Source: Undibacterium sp. Jales W-56
GTDB taxonomy: Bacteria; Pseudomonadota; Gammaproteobacteria; Burkholderiales; Burkholderiaceae_D
DNA length: 64,000 nucleotides
Direction: 5' to 3'
Assembly: GCF_025548535.1 (NCBI RefSeq)
Contig: NZ_JAJLQW010000001.1
Location: forward strand, 372,001 to 436,000
In this document: piece by piece, positions 9,683 to 18,804 of the stretch
Layout of the letters: each line of letters begins with the position of its first letter
Numbering within the stretch: position 1 is the first letter of the stretch
Notes under the pieces: generated by a model
Database searches by the model: none
What the model saw: the letters and a program-made list of their open reading frames with translations, nothing else
Told to the model about the DNA's origin: nothing
Made by a program: the position numbers and the translations under genes

Positions 9683-9770
9683 ACTATCAGATTGGGATAT
9701 GTGCTTTGGACGCTAACAAGCTGAAAGATGCACCAAATGAAAAGGCCACTATATGTGGCCTTTTGCTTTT
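9683..9770 (+). ncRNA. tracrRNA
   Basis: Bases 9688-9705 (CAGATTGGGATATGTGCT) are the exact reverse complement of repeat positions 12-29. Pairing extends a few more bases through G-U pairs. A short linker with small hairpin potential follows (GCT-AACA-AGC at 9712-9721), then a strong terminator hairpin. Predicted length is about 88 nt. The RNA pairs with the 5' part of the repeat in the pre-crRNA and is bound by Cas9. Position next to cas9, at the opposite end from the array, is common in II-C loci. The exact 5' and 3' ends are predicted. Confidence 0.9.
9740..9770 (+). terminator. tracrRNA terminator
   Basis: Perfect 10-bp stem AAAAGGCCAC (9740-9749) / GTGGCCTTTT (9755-9764) with loop TATAT, followed by GCTTTTT. 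It serves both as 3' hairpin of the tracrRNA and as a stop before the exonuclease gene. Confidence 0.88.
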
Positions 9771-9827
9771 TAAATGCCACAAAAAATTCGCTCTTATGTC
9801 GCCAATATGCCCTGTATCATAGGACGC

Positions 9828-10469
9828 ATGAGCTCAACATTTACCGACCAGCAAGAATCCGCCCATGCAGAACTGGATGAGGCCGTGCCCGCAACGCTGG
9901 TAGCGGCCTTGCCTGCTTACCAGGGCGTGAGTGCGGCACGCATTCACATCGTCACCAATGAGGCAGCGGCTGAACGGGCGCAACAGGCCTTGCTGGCAGC
10001 CGATGTGCTCGGTTTCGATACCGAATCGCGCCCGACTTTTGTGAAAGGTCAGAGCTCGGGCGGGCCGCATTTGATCCAGCTGGCAACCGACGATCAGGTG
10101 TTTCTTTTTCCGGTGATGGATCCTGTGTATCTGGCAACTGCCAAAGCAGCCTTAGAGGCGCAGCACATACTCAAAGTCGGTTTTGGTTTGGGCGACGACC
10201 AGAGTCGCCTGCGTACCCGCCTGGCGATTCATCCTGCGAATATTCTGGATCTGGCGCGCGCCATGCGCGAACGCAAGGGCAGCGATATGGGCGCAAAAGG
10301 CGCTGCGGCGCGGTTTTTGGGGATGGCTTTGCAAAAATCCAAAAAGACCTCGACCTCGAATTGGTCGCTGGCACCACTGAGCGAGCGGCAGATTCGCTAT
10401 GCGGCAGATGATGCGCATGTGGCCTTGCTGACGTATCGGCGCTGGCTGGCGCTGAAAAATAAGCCTTGA
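9828..10469 (+). CDS. 3'-5' exonuclease, DEDDy (RNase D-like) family
   Basis: 213 aa from the ATG at 9828. The three exonuclease motifs are visible: ExoI GFDTESRP (Asp and Glu), ExoII region KVGFGLGDDQSRL with DLARAM, and ExoIII RYAADDAHVALL (Y-x3-D), making it DEDDy. This is the single-domain type without the HRDC domains of true RNase D. Substrate (RNA or DNA) is unknown. The frame is open up to an ATG at 9774, but that lies against the tracrRNA terminator. AGGA directly before 9828 (spacing 3) and an ATG at 9807 are the practical choices. It is not known as a CRISPR partner; its place beside the tracrRNA is probably chance. Confidence 0.8.
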   Translation: MSSTFTDQQESAHAELDEAVPATLVAALPAYQGVSAARIHIVTNEAAAERAQQALLAADVLGFDTESRPTFVKGQSSGGPHLIQLATDDQVFLFPVMDPVYLATAKAALEAQHILKVGFGLGDDQSRLRTRLAIHPANILDLARAMRERKGSDMGAKGAAARFLGMALQKSKKTSTSNWSLAPLSERQIRYAADDAHVALLTYRRWLALKNKP

Positions 10470-10477
10470 CCGCGAGT

Positions 10478-11080
10478 TCAGGCAGCCAGCGCACAATGAT
10501 GTGCCTGCTGTAGCAGTAGGGCGAGTTCTTTCAAAAATCTGGCCTGGGTCTTGACGCAAAAGCCGCCTGAGTAAGGATTCATAAATCCATGCGCGGTGTT
10601 GGTGACCAGTTCGGCAGATTGCGCTTGTCGGCGCAGTTGTTGCACCAGTTGGAACGGATCGAAGGCCGCTTCACGCGCCGCAAAGATCAGCCGGGCCGGG
10701 CATACAGGCCGCAGATGCGTGTAGTCGCGGATACGCGAGCCATAGAACAAGATCATCTGATGGATCCGGTGCGCCGTCTCGGTCGCCGCCAGCATCCAGA
10801 GTGCGCTGGCACCAGCGCTGAAGCCGATCGCGATGCAAGGCTCGCGGCTAGGTTTTTCCGCATGTTCCCGTATTGCACGATCGAGTGTGTCTATATAGCG
10901 TGCCAGACCACCCTGAGCGATAAAGGCTTGATACGCGATTTGTTCAGAACGGTAGTTGCTACGCGCATTATCGTCGTCATCGTAAGGTGAGACGATCAGA
11001 CATTCATGCCCCAAACTGCGGACCAGGCTGGCGAGCGCCGGAGTATTTCCAAATACATCGGTGGCGATAATGACTGTCAT
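10478..11080 (-). CDS. Dienelactone hydrolase-like alpha/beta hydrolase
   Basis: About 200 aa from the ATG at 11080 (MTVIIATDVFGNTPAL). The longer frame to 11260 adds a low-complexity N-terminus unlike the family. The nucleophile elbow is GFSAGAS (G-x-S-x-G); FYGSRIRDY and the late TAHGFMNP supply the expected context and the catalytic His. Such proteins hydrolyse esters or lactones, but the substrate here is unknown. The gene converges on the exonuclease gene with only 8 bp between the ends. No good Shine-Dalgarno is visible for any start, so the start is tentative. Confidence 0.7.
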   Translation of the reverse strand: MTVIIATDVFGNTPALASLVRSLGHECLIVSPYDDDDNARSNYRSEQIAYQAFIAQGGLARYIDTLDRAIREHAEKPSREPCIAIGFSAGASALWMLAATETAHRIHQMILFYGSRIRDYTHLRPVCPARLIFAAREAAFDPFQLVQQLRRQAQSAELVTNTAHGFMNPYSGGFCVKTQARFLKELALLLQQAHHCALAA

Positions 11081-11444
11081 AGATAAAGCATGGATAAAGC
11101 CTCGACCCGTCAAGACACGACAAGCGGTCAATTGCACGGTAAAACCAGAAAGAGGGCGCAGACTACTGGAGTTGCACGCAAACTTCAAGTAAATCCTGAA
11201 AGGCGGTTGAAAAATGATGCCGTCGCCGTGGTGCTGAGCAGATTCAATCTTCTCCAGCACAGCGTGATTTTTTTATTCAGCGGGATTACTGAGTGAAAGC
11301 AAGTCGGCCTGGATCTCACTCACATTATCCGATTGACATCATGCAGCAAGCTGGCGATACTCTGGCGCGTGAAGATTGTAAGAACTCGTTACAAAATGAT
11401 TGATCAAATGCTTTGTCCTCTTTCAATATATCCGGAGATAGTCT

Positions 11445-12644
11445 ATGTTGCGTCGTACTTTACTTGTCATCGCCATTGCAACCACACTTGTTGCCTGTAG
11501 CAAAGGCGCTAAGACCGATAAAGACAGTGCCTCCGCCGGCAGCAAGGCGAGTGCTTCAGAAGAAGTGACTTTGCAGATTACCGCCGAGGATTTGATTACG
11601 GTGCAGAGTAATTCTCTGGCATCGGGACCGGTGATTACCGGTTCGGTGCAGCCGGAGCGTCGTGCCGATTTACGCGCTGAAATTTCTTCTGTCGTTTTGC
11701 AAGTCCTGAAAGAAAACGGCGATGTCGTCAAGCGCGGCGATTTGCTGGTGCGCCTGGACGATACCTCGATTCGCGATAGCCTGACTTCGGCTGAGGAAGC
11801 CGTGCGCGCCGCTGCGCAATCGTTTGACCAGGCCGAGCGTCAATTCCAGCGTTTAAAAACTTTGCGCGCCTCCGGGATGGCTTCGACCCAGCAATTAGAG
11901 GATGCCGAGATTCGCCGGAATAATTCCCAAAGCGATCTGGTCGCCGCCAAAGCGCGTTCTGCGCAAGCCCGCCAGACCCTGCAGCGCACCGAAGTGCGCG
12001 CCCCGTTCGACGGCATCATCAGCGAGCGCAAAGTGTCCGCAGGCGATACCGCGCAGATAGGTAAAGAGCTGGTCAAAGTGATCGACCCGAATAGTATGCG
12101 CCTGCAAGGTCTGGTCTCGGCCGATCGCGTCAAGGATGTCAGGACGGGCATGCCAGTCAGTTTCCGTGTGAACGGCTATGGCGAGCAGGATTTTATTGGC
12201 AAGGTGCGCCGCGTCGATCCGGCGGCAAATGCGACTACGCGTCAGGTTGAAGTATTAGTCGATTTCGTGGACAGCAATCAGCCACGCGTGTCCGGTCTGT
12301 ATGCGGAAGGCCGGATTGAAGCAGGCAGCACACAAAACCTGATGATCAAGAGCAGCGCCCTGGTACGTGACGGCGATAAGGCCTATGCATGGCGCGTCAA
12401 GGACGGCCTCTTGAAAAAAATCAGCATCGTCTTGGGCGAGCGCGATCCGCGGCGTGGCGATTTCGTGGTCAGTGCCGGTCTAATGGATGGCGATAGGGTG
12501 GTACGCAATCCGGTATCGACTTTGAAGGACGGCCAGAAAGTCAGTCTGGTCGCCTCGGCCGGTGCGGCGAAAGCGGCTGTCGTGAGCGCGTCTGCCAGCA
12601 AACCAGTCGTCACTTCAGCAACGACTTCAGCAGCGGGAAAATAA
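11445..12644 (+). CDS. RND efflux pump periplasmic adaptor (membrane fusion protein)
   Basis: 399 aa with a lipoprotein signal, TLLVIAIATTLVACSKG; the Cys at about 18 would be lipidated. The order is: barrel-sandwich half (VLKENGDVVKRGDLLVRLDD), an alpha-helical coiled-coil hairpin (SLTSAEEAVRAAAQSFDQAERQFQRLK through LVAAKARSAQARQTLQ), and the second lipoyl half (RTEVRAPFDGIISERKVSAGD). Beta-barrel and membrane-proximal domains follow, with an Ala/Ser-rich tail. It links the inner-membrane pump to an outer-membrane TolC-type channel. GGAG lies 8 bases before the ATG. The RND gene follows after 2 bp. No outer-membrane channel gene is nearby. Confidence 0.9.
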   Translation: MLRRTLLVIAIATTLVACSKGAKTDKDSASAGSKASASEEVTLQITAEDLITVQSNSLASGPVITGSVQPERRADLRAEISSVVLQVLKENGDVVKRGDLLVRLDDTSIRDSLTSAEEAVRAAAQSFDQAERQFQRLKTLRASGMASTQQLEDAEIRRNNSQSDLVAAKARSAQARQTLQRTEVRAPFDGIISERKVSAGDTAQIGKELVKVIDPNSMRLQGLVSADRVKDVRTGMPVSFRVNGYGEQDFIGKVRRVDPAANATTRQVEVLVDFVDSNQPRVSGLYAEGRIEAGSTQNLMIKSSALVRDGDKAYAWRVKDGLLKKISIVLGERDPRRGDFVVSAGLMDGDRVVRNPVSTLKDGQKVSLVASAGAAKAAVVSASASKPVVTSATTSAAGK

Positions 12645-12646
12645 TC

Positions 12647-15600
12647 ATGTTCCTATCTGACTTTAGTATTAAACGCCCGATTGCGACGGTCGTCATCATC
12701 ATTGCGATGATGTGCCTGGGTTTGCTGGCGCTCAAAAAACTGCGCGTCAACCAGATTCCGGATGTCGAGCAGCCCGTGATGGTGATCAATATCCCGTATC
12801 CGGGGGCATCGCCCGATACGGTAGAGCGCGAGATTATCAATCGCGTTGAAAAATCCCTGCAAAGTATTACCGGGGTCTACCAGATCCGGGCGACCGCCAG
12901 CGAAGGCAATGCCAGCATCGTGATCATCTTCAATTTTAAGAAGAACATGATCGAAGCCTCGGACGAGATCCGTAATTCGATTGCCTCGGTGCGCTATAAA
13001 TTGCCGGCTGAAATGCGTGAGCCGATTTTGCAGCGCATCGATCCTGCTGCGCAACCGATCATGCAACTGGCGCTGTCGTCCAGAACCATGTCGCATGCGG
13101 AAATCTCGCGCAAGGCCGAAGACGAATTGTCCGATAAATTCCGCGCAGTCGATGGAGTTGCGGTAGTCAGCGTGAATGGCTCTTTGCGGCGCGAATTGAG
13201 CGTCTTATTGAACGCGCAAAAACTGCGCGAATACAATGTCTCGGTGACCGAAGTAGTGACTGCTTTGCGCAGTCAAAATACCACCGCACCTGTCGGCAAG
13301 GTGCGCGGCATCCTGGATCAGCAAAGTATTCGCCTGGTCGGGCGGATTGAATCGCCTGCCGAATTCGAGCAGATCGTGATCAAGCGCCGCGGTACCGAAG
13401 TCATCCGTCTGGCACAGGTCGCCAAGATCGCCGATGGTTTCGCCGAGCTGAATAGCTTTAGCATCCGTAACGGCAATCCTAACGTCGGTATTTCAGTCAC
13501 CCGTTCCCGTGATGCGAGTACGGTATCGGTTGCCAACAAGATTCGCAGCCTGGTCGATGAGATCAATAAAACGCTGCCAGACGGGACTAAGCTCGAAATC
13601 ACGCAAGACGGCGGCAAGGATGCCGAGAACAGCCTGAACAACGTGATTGATTCACTGATGTTCGGCGCCGTGTTGACGATTTTTGTAGTGTATGTATTCC
13701 TCAATTCATGGCGCTCGACCCTGATTACGGCGCTGAGCTTGCCGACCTCGGTGATCGCTGCGTTTATCGCGGTATGGCTGTGCGGCTTCACCTTGAACTT
13801 CATGACCTTGCTCGGCCTGTCGCTGGCGATCGGTGTGCTGATCGATGATGCCATCGTGGTGCGCGAAAACATTGTGCGGCATATGGAAATGGGCTCGGAT
13901 CGCCGCACCGCAGCCAGCAACGGTACCAGGGAAATCGGCCTGGCAGTTGCCGCCACCACCTTCTCGATTATTGCGGTATTTATTCCGGTGGCGTTTATGC
14001 CGGGCGGCGCGGGTGAATGGTTCCGTCCGTTTGCCTTGACTGTTGCCAGTTCGGTGCTGGTCAGCTTGTTTATCTCCTTCACGCTCGACCCGATGTTGTC
14101 CGCTTATTGGGGCGACCCGGTTGGACATCATTTAGAGAAGAAGACCGGCATCAGTCTGTTGCTTTCCAGATTCAATTACTGGTTCGATCATCAGGCCGAT
14201 CGCTACGGTAAAGTCATCGCCTGGGCGCTGCATCACCGGATCTGGATGGCGATCATTGCCGTGCTCAGCCTGGTCGGCGCGCTGACTTTGCATGTCGTGT
14301 ACGGCGGCTCCAGTTTCTTGCCGGCCTCTGATTATGGCACCATCATTATTGATATCCGCACGCCATCGAGTTCCAGCCTGGATTATGCGCGGCTCAAGGT
14401 AGAAAAAGCCGCAGAAATTGCGCGAACCTTGCCCGAGACCGAAGCCACCAACAGCAACGTCAATGCGAGCGGCGGCCGGGTATACGTCGATCTCGGCAAG
14501 AGCACCAAACGCAAGCGCTCGGCGGAGCAAATTGCGGTGGAGTTGCGGAAAAAAGTGGCAGGTGTGATCGGTGCCGAATACGTGGTGCTGGACGATCTGA
14601 ATAACGGCGCACGCAAGCCGGTGCAGATTCAATTCTCTGGCCCTGATTCGCGCAAGTTGATGGCGATTACCACCGCGTTTATGGAAAAGTTGCGCAGCGT
14701 GCCGGGGGCAGTTGATGTCGGTTTGTCCGAGCAGGATCCGATTGATGAATTGCAGATTGAACTCGATCGTGGCCTGGCCAATTCGCTGGGTATTTCGGTC
14801 GGGGATGCGGCGCAATCCCTGCGGGTCGCATTTGCTGGCGTCGAGGTCGGCGACTGGGTTGATCCTACCGGCGAAGCGCGCGACGTTGCGGTGCGCCTGC
14901 AGCCTGAGGACAGGGTCAATGCCGAGAATATCGAGCATTTGCCGATTGCGGTGAGCGGTACGGACAAGATGGTACCGCTGGACCAGATCGCGAAGATCAC
15001 CATGGGCAAAGGTCCATCGCAAATTCAGCACTCCGACGGTAAGCGCATGATTGCCGTGTCTGCCAACGCGCAGGGACGTTCGCCGGGTGAAGTCACTGCG
15101 GATGCCATGAAGATTGCGAAGGCAATTGACTTCCCTAACGGTTACGGGATTGAACTCGGCGGCGCCGCGCGTGACCAGAAAGAATTGTTCACGGAAATGG
15201 GGATCGCGCTCATCATGGGGATCGGCTTGATGTACCTGATTCTGGTGATGCAATTCGGCTCTTTCACCGCACCGATTGCGGTGATGCTGTCCTTGCCCCT
15301 GAGCCTGATCGGCGTGGTGTTAGCGTTGCTGCTGACGCGCGGCACGCTGAACCTGATGAGCTTCATCGGTGTGATCATGCTGATGGGACTGGTCGCCAAA
15401 AATGCGATTCTGTTGCTCGACTGTGCCCGCAAGCGTGAGGCCGAAGGCTTTGAGCGGGAAGAGTCCCTGATGTATGCAGGCCGCATGCGGCTGCGCCCTA
15501 TCCTGATGACCACGTTTGCCCTGATCGCCGGCATGATGCCGGTCGCGATCGGGCTGGGTGAGGGCGGTGAATTCTATCGCCCTCTGGCAGTCGCGATCAT

Positions 15601-15847
15601 CGGCGGCACGATCACCTCGACTTTGCTGACCTTGCTGGTGGTGCCGACTTTCTATGACAGCATAGAAATCGCGAGGGATCGCATGTTTGCCAAGTTCAAG
15701 GCGCGTGATGCGCGTTGGAATACCTTGTTTGCGTTTGTGACGACCTTTGTGGAAGCCTTGCTGACCTTGACCTTGCTGCGTTTTATTTATCGCCGCATGC
15801 TACGTTTAGGCGCGTTTGCATTGGGACGTGGGCGTCGCGCTGTCTAG
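12647..15847 (+). CDS. RND family (HAE1-type) efflux transporter, inner-membrane permease
   Basis: 1066 aa, full length for AcrB/MexB-like pumps. It begins MFLSDFSIKRPIATVVIIIAM, giving the usual TM1 after a short cytosolic helix. The duplicated plan is visible: TM1, a large periplasmic porter loop, a TM2-6 bundle with GVLIDDAIVVREN (the TM4 proton-relay acidic pair), then TM7, a second loop, and TM8-12 with GLVAKNAILLLDCARKREAEG. It would exchange protons for drugs or other amphiphiles together with the adaptor encoded just upstream. Substrate and expression conditions cannot be read from the sequence. Confidence 0.92.
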   Translation: MFLSDFSIKRPIATVVIIIAMMCLGLLALKKLRVNQIPDVEQPVMVINIPYPGASPDTVEREIINRVEKSLQSITGVYQIRATASEGNASIVIIFNFKKNMIEASDEIRNSIASVRYKLPAEMREPILQRIDPAAQPIMQLALSSRTMSHAEISRKAEDELSDKFRAVDGVAVVSVNGSLRRELSVLLNAQKLREYNVSVTEVVTALRSQNTTAPVGKVRGILDQQSIRLVGRIESPAEFEQIVIKRRGTEVIRLAQVAKIADGFAELNSFSIRNGNPNVGISVTRSRDASTVSVANKIRSLVDEINKTLPDGTKLEITQDGGKDAENSLNNVIDSLMFGAVLTIFVVYVFLNSWRSTLITALSLPTSVIAAFIAVWLCGFTLNFMTLLGLSLAIGVLIDDAIVVRENIVRHMEMGSDRRTAASNGTREIGLAVAATTFSIIAVFIPVAFMPGGAGEWFRPFALTVASSVLVSLFISFTLDPMLSAYWGDPVGHHLEKKTGISLLLSRFNYWFDHQADRYGKVIAWALHHRIWMAIIAVLSLVGALTLHVVYGGSSFLPASDYGTIIIDIRTPSSSSLDYARLKVEKAAEIARTLPETEATNSNVNASGGRVYVDLGKSTKRKRSAEQIAVELRKKVAGVIGAEYVVLDDLNNGARKPVQIQFSGPDSRKLMAITTAFMEKLRSVPGAVDVGLSEQDPIDELQIELDRGLANSLGISVGDAAQSLRVAFAGVEVGDWVDPTGEARDVAVRLQPEDRVNAENIEHLPIAVSGTDKMVPLDQIAKITMGKGPSQIQHSDGKRMIAVSANAQGRSPGEVTADAMKIAKAIDFPNGYGIELGGAARDQKELFTEMGIALIMGIGLMYLILVMQFGSFTAPIAVMLSLPLSLIGVVLALLLTRGTLNLMSFIGVIMLMGLVAKNAILLLDCARKREAEGFEREESLMYAGRMRLRPILMTTFALIAGMMPVAIGLGEGGEFYRPLAVAIIGGTITSTLLTLLVVPTFYDSIEIARDRMFAKFKARDARWNTLFAFVTTFVEALLTLTLLRFIYRRMLRLGAFALGRGRRAV

Positions 15848-15877
15848 CCGTATGGAGTTGGTTCCATAGCAGCATAA

Positions 15878-15908
15878 AAAAGCCGTTCAGGTTTTCTGAA
15901 CGGCTTTT
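15878..15908. terminator. Bidirectional terminator after RND operon
   Basis: Perfect 13-bp stem AAAAGCCGTTCAG (15878-15890) / CTGAACGGCTTTT (15896-15908) with loop GTTTT. It lies between the convergent RND and DUF3016 genes. Confidence 0.88.
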
Positions 15909-15942
15909 AATTTAGTGGCGTATACACGCCTGCCAGCAACAA

Positions 15943-16455
15943 TTACGATTGTTCCCTGGAGGGGAATACTTTACTGTGCTGCATATGCCTGAACCAATCC
16001 TTGAGCATTTGTTCTTCATATTTGTACGAGCTGGTGCTTAAATTTGCTTTCGATAAATAATACATATCCCGGAGTTCTTCCTTGCCGGAAGCGATTACTT
16101 CCTGTTGCGGATTTTTCAGCGTGTAGGACAGCGACATTTTAGGCCAGTCGATGTCTTTCAGCACCCGTATATCTCGCATGGTCCGGGCAAAGTTATAGCG
16201 TATGCTGCCTGCCAGGTCGATGTCCGTTATCTGGACTTCCAGGGTGTAACCGTTGGGCAGTTTTTTTGCCAGGTCTGAAAAATAAAAACTGAATTCCTTG
16301 CCGACCCTGGCCTGCGCATCTTCTGCGCTCTCGTTGACATTACGGATGTCGGTGAATTTTTCAGGGTGAATCAACTCGGTTCTGGCTTCGCCTGCGAAGG
16401 CATTGGGGATAGTCATCGCGCAAAAAAGCGCAGTGATCAGTGAACGTCGCATCAT
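15943..16455 (-). CDS. DUF3016 family exported protein
   Basis: 170 aa with a signal peptide (MMRRSLITALFCAMTIPNAFAGEA, cleavage near AFA-GE). The core LEVQITDIDLAGSIRYNF..RVLKDIDWPKMSLSYTL is characteristic of DUF3016 as I know the family. No function is established. The C-terminus carries an amphipathic WFRHMQHSKVF segment. It is a periplasmic protein, probably monocistronic. Confidence 0.75.
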   Translation of the reverse strand: MMRRSLITALFCAMTIPNAFAGEARTELIHPEKFTDIRNVNESAEDAQARVGKEFSFYFSDLAKKLPNGYTLEVQITDIDLAGSIRYNFARTMRDIRVLKDIDWPKMSLSYTLKNPQQEVIASGKEELRDMYYLSKANLSTSSYKYEEQMLKDWFRHMQHSKVFPSREQS

Positions 16456-16572
16456 ATTGACTCCTTACTTGTGGACACGCCTTCGTCGGCAGGAAGGTGT
16501 TGTAGTGATTCTGGCAAACGGGAATGGGTTTGCCATAGTGTGAGTGTCCTTGGATATCTCAGTTCGCCGAGA

Positions 16573-16753
16573 CCCTCACCCTAACCCTCTTCCACATGCG
16601 GGAGAGGGGATTATGTGGCGTATGGTTTGCTTCTACATAAATACCCGGAGTAATTTTTGATTCATTACTGATAAACGCCATTCAATGCATGCCGCAATGC
16701 CAGGTTATTTCATGCACCTTCTCCCGCATGCGGAAGAAGGTCGGGGTGAGGGC
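16573..16753. repeat. Inverted pair of C-rich REP-like repeats in a 468-bp gap
   Basis: The first arm starts ACCCTCACCCTAACCCTCTT and ends GCGGGAGAGGG (about 16573-16608). The second arm (about 16717-16753) is its near-complement, starting CCTTCTCCCGCATGCGGAAG and ending GGGGTGAGGGCG. The arms are about 108 bp apart and could fold into one large hairpin. Related single units occur near 37290 and 41902. The rest of the gap (16456-16923) shows no gene. Confidence 0.65.
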
Positions 16754-16923
16754 GTTTGCAAATATTCGTATCTAAGCAAACTATAGGCTACATGATCATT
16801 TTAGCCAGATTCGCCATTTGTTAAAGAGGACTTACAAACTGATGCTAAATCGCTTCCGGAGGCGCTTTTTTGTTACAAAAGGACATACAACGAGGTAATC
16901 GTATTCGCGTATCAGGAGCGCAA

Positions 16924-18657
16924 TCAGCGCACTGAATCCGCTTTGATGATCTCCATCAACACCCGTCCTTCACTCGCGCTGGGTGGGCGTACGTGCAGCA
17001 GATGCGCCAGCGTTGGCGCGATGTCCACCACTTCTGCATATTGTCCGTAAGCACCTGGCCTGATCCAGTTTTTACCCATCACGATCAGCGGCACATTGGT
17101 GTCATACGCATACGGTGAACCGTGTGAAGTTCCTGTGGTGCCGCTGCCGAAATACCAGAAAGGCTTGCTCACTACCATGATATCGCCGGACAATTGCTGG
17201 TTCCAGCCGCGCTGCATCAACTTGCCCTGGCGGGTATCGGGAAGCGTACCTGATTCGAATTGCGTACGGGTATAAGTGCGCGCGATGCCAGGATAAGTGG
17301 ACAGGAAACGGGCGACGCTATTTTCAACTTCATCGCGTTTCAAGCCCTTTTGTTCAATCGCCGGATAGTTCAGCATGACGGCGGGAGACGACCATTTGGC
17401 TGCCAGATTGGCGACGCCGAATTTTTGCGCTAAGTGTGCATTGACATCGTCCATCAGTTTTTTGGTATTCAGGCGCTGTGCATCGATTTTGCGGGTTTGC
17501 GAAAATTCCGGCACATTCGGAAACCCATGATCGGCGGTCAGTACGACCAGCGTTTTATCCAGGCCAATGCGTTTTTCCAGATCGTCAAAAAACTTTGCCA
17601 GCAGGCGATCCAGGCGTTGCAGATGGTCATGCGACATGCGGCTCTCAGGACCAAAACTATGATTGATGTAATCGTGACTGGATAAGCTGACACCGATCAC
17701 ATCGGTCACGCCGGCAGGGTTGCGGCCGAGTTGTTCGCCATCAATCGCTGCCCGGGCGAAATCCAGAGTCAGTTCATCAAGGAAAGGCCCGGTGAAAATT
17801 CTGCCGTAATATTCTGCGTCGGGTTGGCCGGATTTGCTGTCGTACACGAACGGAAAACCGGCCTGATTGTCGAGCTTGCCCATGCCAGGCGAGCCGTCGG
17901 GCGCATCGTTCTGGTAGGCTGTTTCAGGCAATAGCAATTCCCATTTTTTACCGTAAAACTTGTCCTCCGGTTTGCCTGCATTAAAGTTCTTATACCAGGC
18001 CGGGTAGTCTTGCATGTAGTAAGTGCTGCTGGCGAAATGACCTGATTTATTCATGTACATGTACGCCGTACCTGACTTGCCTGCCAGCAGGATCGCGCCG
18101 CGGTCTTTGCCTGATACGGTGACGACTTTCGACTGGCCGCCGTTGCTATAGCGGAGTTCATCGCCCACCGTGCTGACCCGCAAATTCGCCGGTGAGGTGC
18201 CGTCGCTCGGCTTGGTGCTTTCATTGAGGTAAGTATGCGCGGTGTCCTGAGTGCAGTACATTGATGTCATCGTGCTGCGATCGATCCAGTCGTTGCCGAT
18301 GATACCGTGTTGATACGGATAAGCGCCAGTCAACACCGCGGCATGACCGACCGCCGTGACCGTGACGCCATGCGCCTGATGCGCGTCGCTAAACCATGCA
18401 CCCTGATCCAGCAGGCGGCGGAAGCCGCCTTGAGCAAATTGATCGCGATAGCGTTGTACCTGTTCTTGCGGCAAGCCATCGACCACCAGCACCACGACCA
18501 ATTTCGGTGCCGCCGCAGGCGCATTCACAGAGGCATTAGCTGCGACGGCAGAAAAAGAGTATGCGGCACTGCTGGCGATGCAGCTAATGAGAAGACTTGA
18601 TAACAGGCGGCGACGCATTGCCGCAGCGGATTTTGATGGCGTAAAAGGATAGGTCAT
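16924..18657 (-). CDS. PafA-like alkaline phosphatase / phosphodiesterase (alkaline phosphatase superfamily)
   Basis: 577 aa from the ATG at 18657, chosen because GGAG lies 5 bases upstream; longer frames to 18789 add unlikely sequence. A secretion signal follows (RRRLLSSLLISCIASSAAYSFS, cleavage near AANA). Superfamily metal motifs are VLVVDGLP, the nucleophile region HGVTVTAVGHAAVLTGAYP (probable Thr), SLSSHDYINHSFGPES, LTADHGFPNVPE and TSHGSPYAYD. The Thr nucleophile and NDW motif point to PafA-type phosphate-irrepressible monoesterases; nucleotide phosphodiesterase activity is the alternative. It is probably co-transcribed after the S9 peptidase gene (147-bp gap). Confidence 0.82.
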   Translation of the reverse strand: MTYPFTPSKSAAAMRRRLLSSLLISCIASSAAYSFSAVAANASVNAPAAAPKLVVVLVVDGLPQEQVQRYRDQFAQGGFRRLLDQGAWFSDAHQAHGVTVTAVGHAAVLTGAYPYQHGIIGNDWIDRSTMTSMYCTQDTAHTYLNESTKPSDGTSPANLRVSTVGDELRYSNGGQSKVVTVSGKDRGAILLAGKSGTAYMYMNKSGHFASSTYYMQDYPAWYKNFNAGKPEDKFYGKKWELLLPETAYQNDAPDGSPGMGKLDNQAGFPFVYDSKSGQPDAEYYGRIFTGPFLDELTLDFARAAIDGEQLGRNPAGVTDVIGVSLSSHDYINHSFGPESRMSHDHLQRLDRLLAKFFDDLEKRIGLDKTLVVLTADHGFPNVPEFSQTRKIDAQRLNTKKLMDDVNAHLAQKFGVANLAAKWSSPAVMLNYPAIEQKGLKRDEVENSVARFLSTYPGIARTYTRTQFESGTLPDTRQGKLMQRGWNQQLSGDIMVVSKPFWYFGSGTTGTSHGSPYAYDTNVPLIVMGKNWIRPGAYGQYAEVVDIAPTLAHLLHVRPPSASEGRVLMEIIKADSVR

Positions 18658-18804
18658 GGCGCTCCAAGAGAAGTTGGTTAAACAGGACGGAAAGGGTGAA
18701 GCAGAAAATACGGACCAAGTATATTGTGGGCCAAGTCGCAGAGCACTCTCATCATGCGCCACAGATAATCGAAATTCGCCGCGGCGCATTGATCAGCTGA
18801 GTTG

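Noticed and set aside
9774..9827. Upstream start for the exonuclease at 9774
   Set aside because: It lies directly behind the tracrRNA terminator with no ribosome site, and the extra 18 residues do not look like the family.
14132..15253. 373-aa frame on the - strand inside the RND permease gene
   Set aside because: It is antisense shadow of a full-length RND permease and has no family-like sequence.
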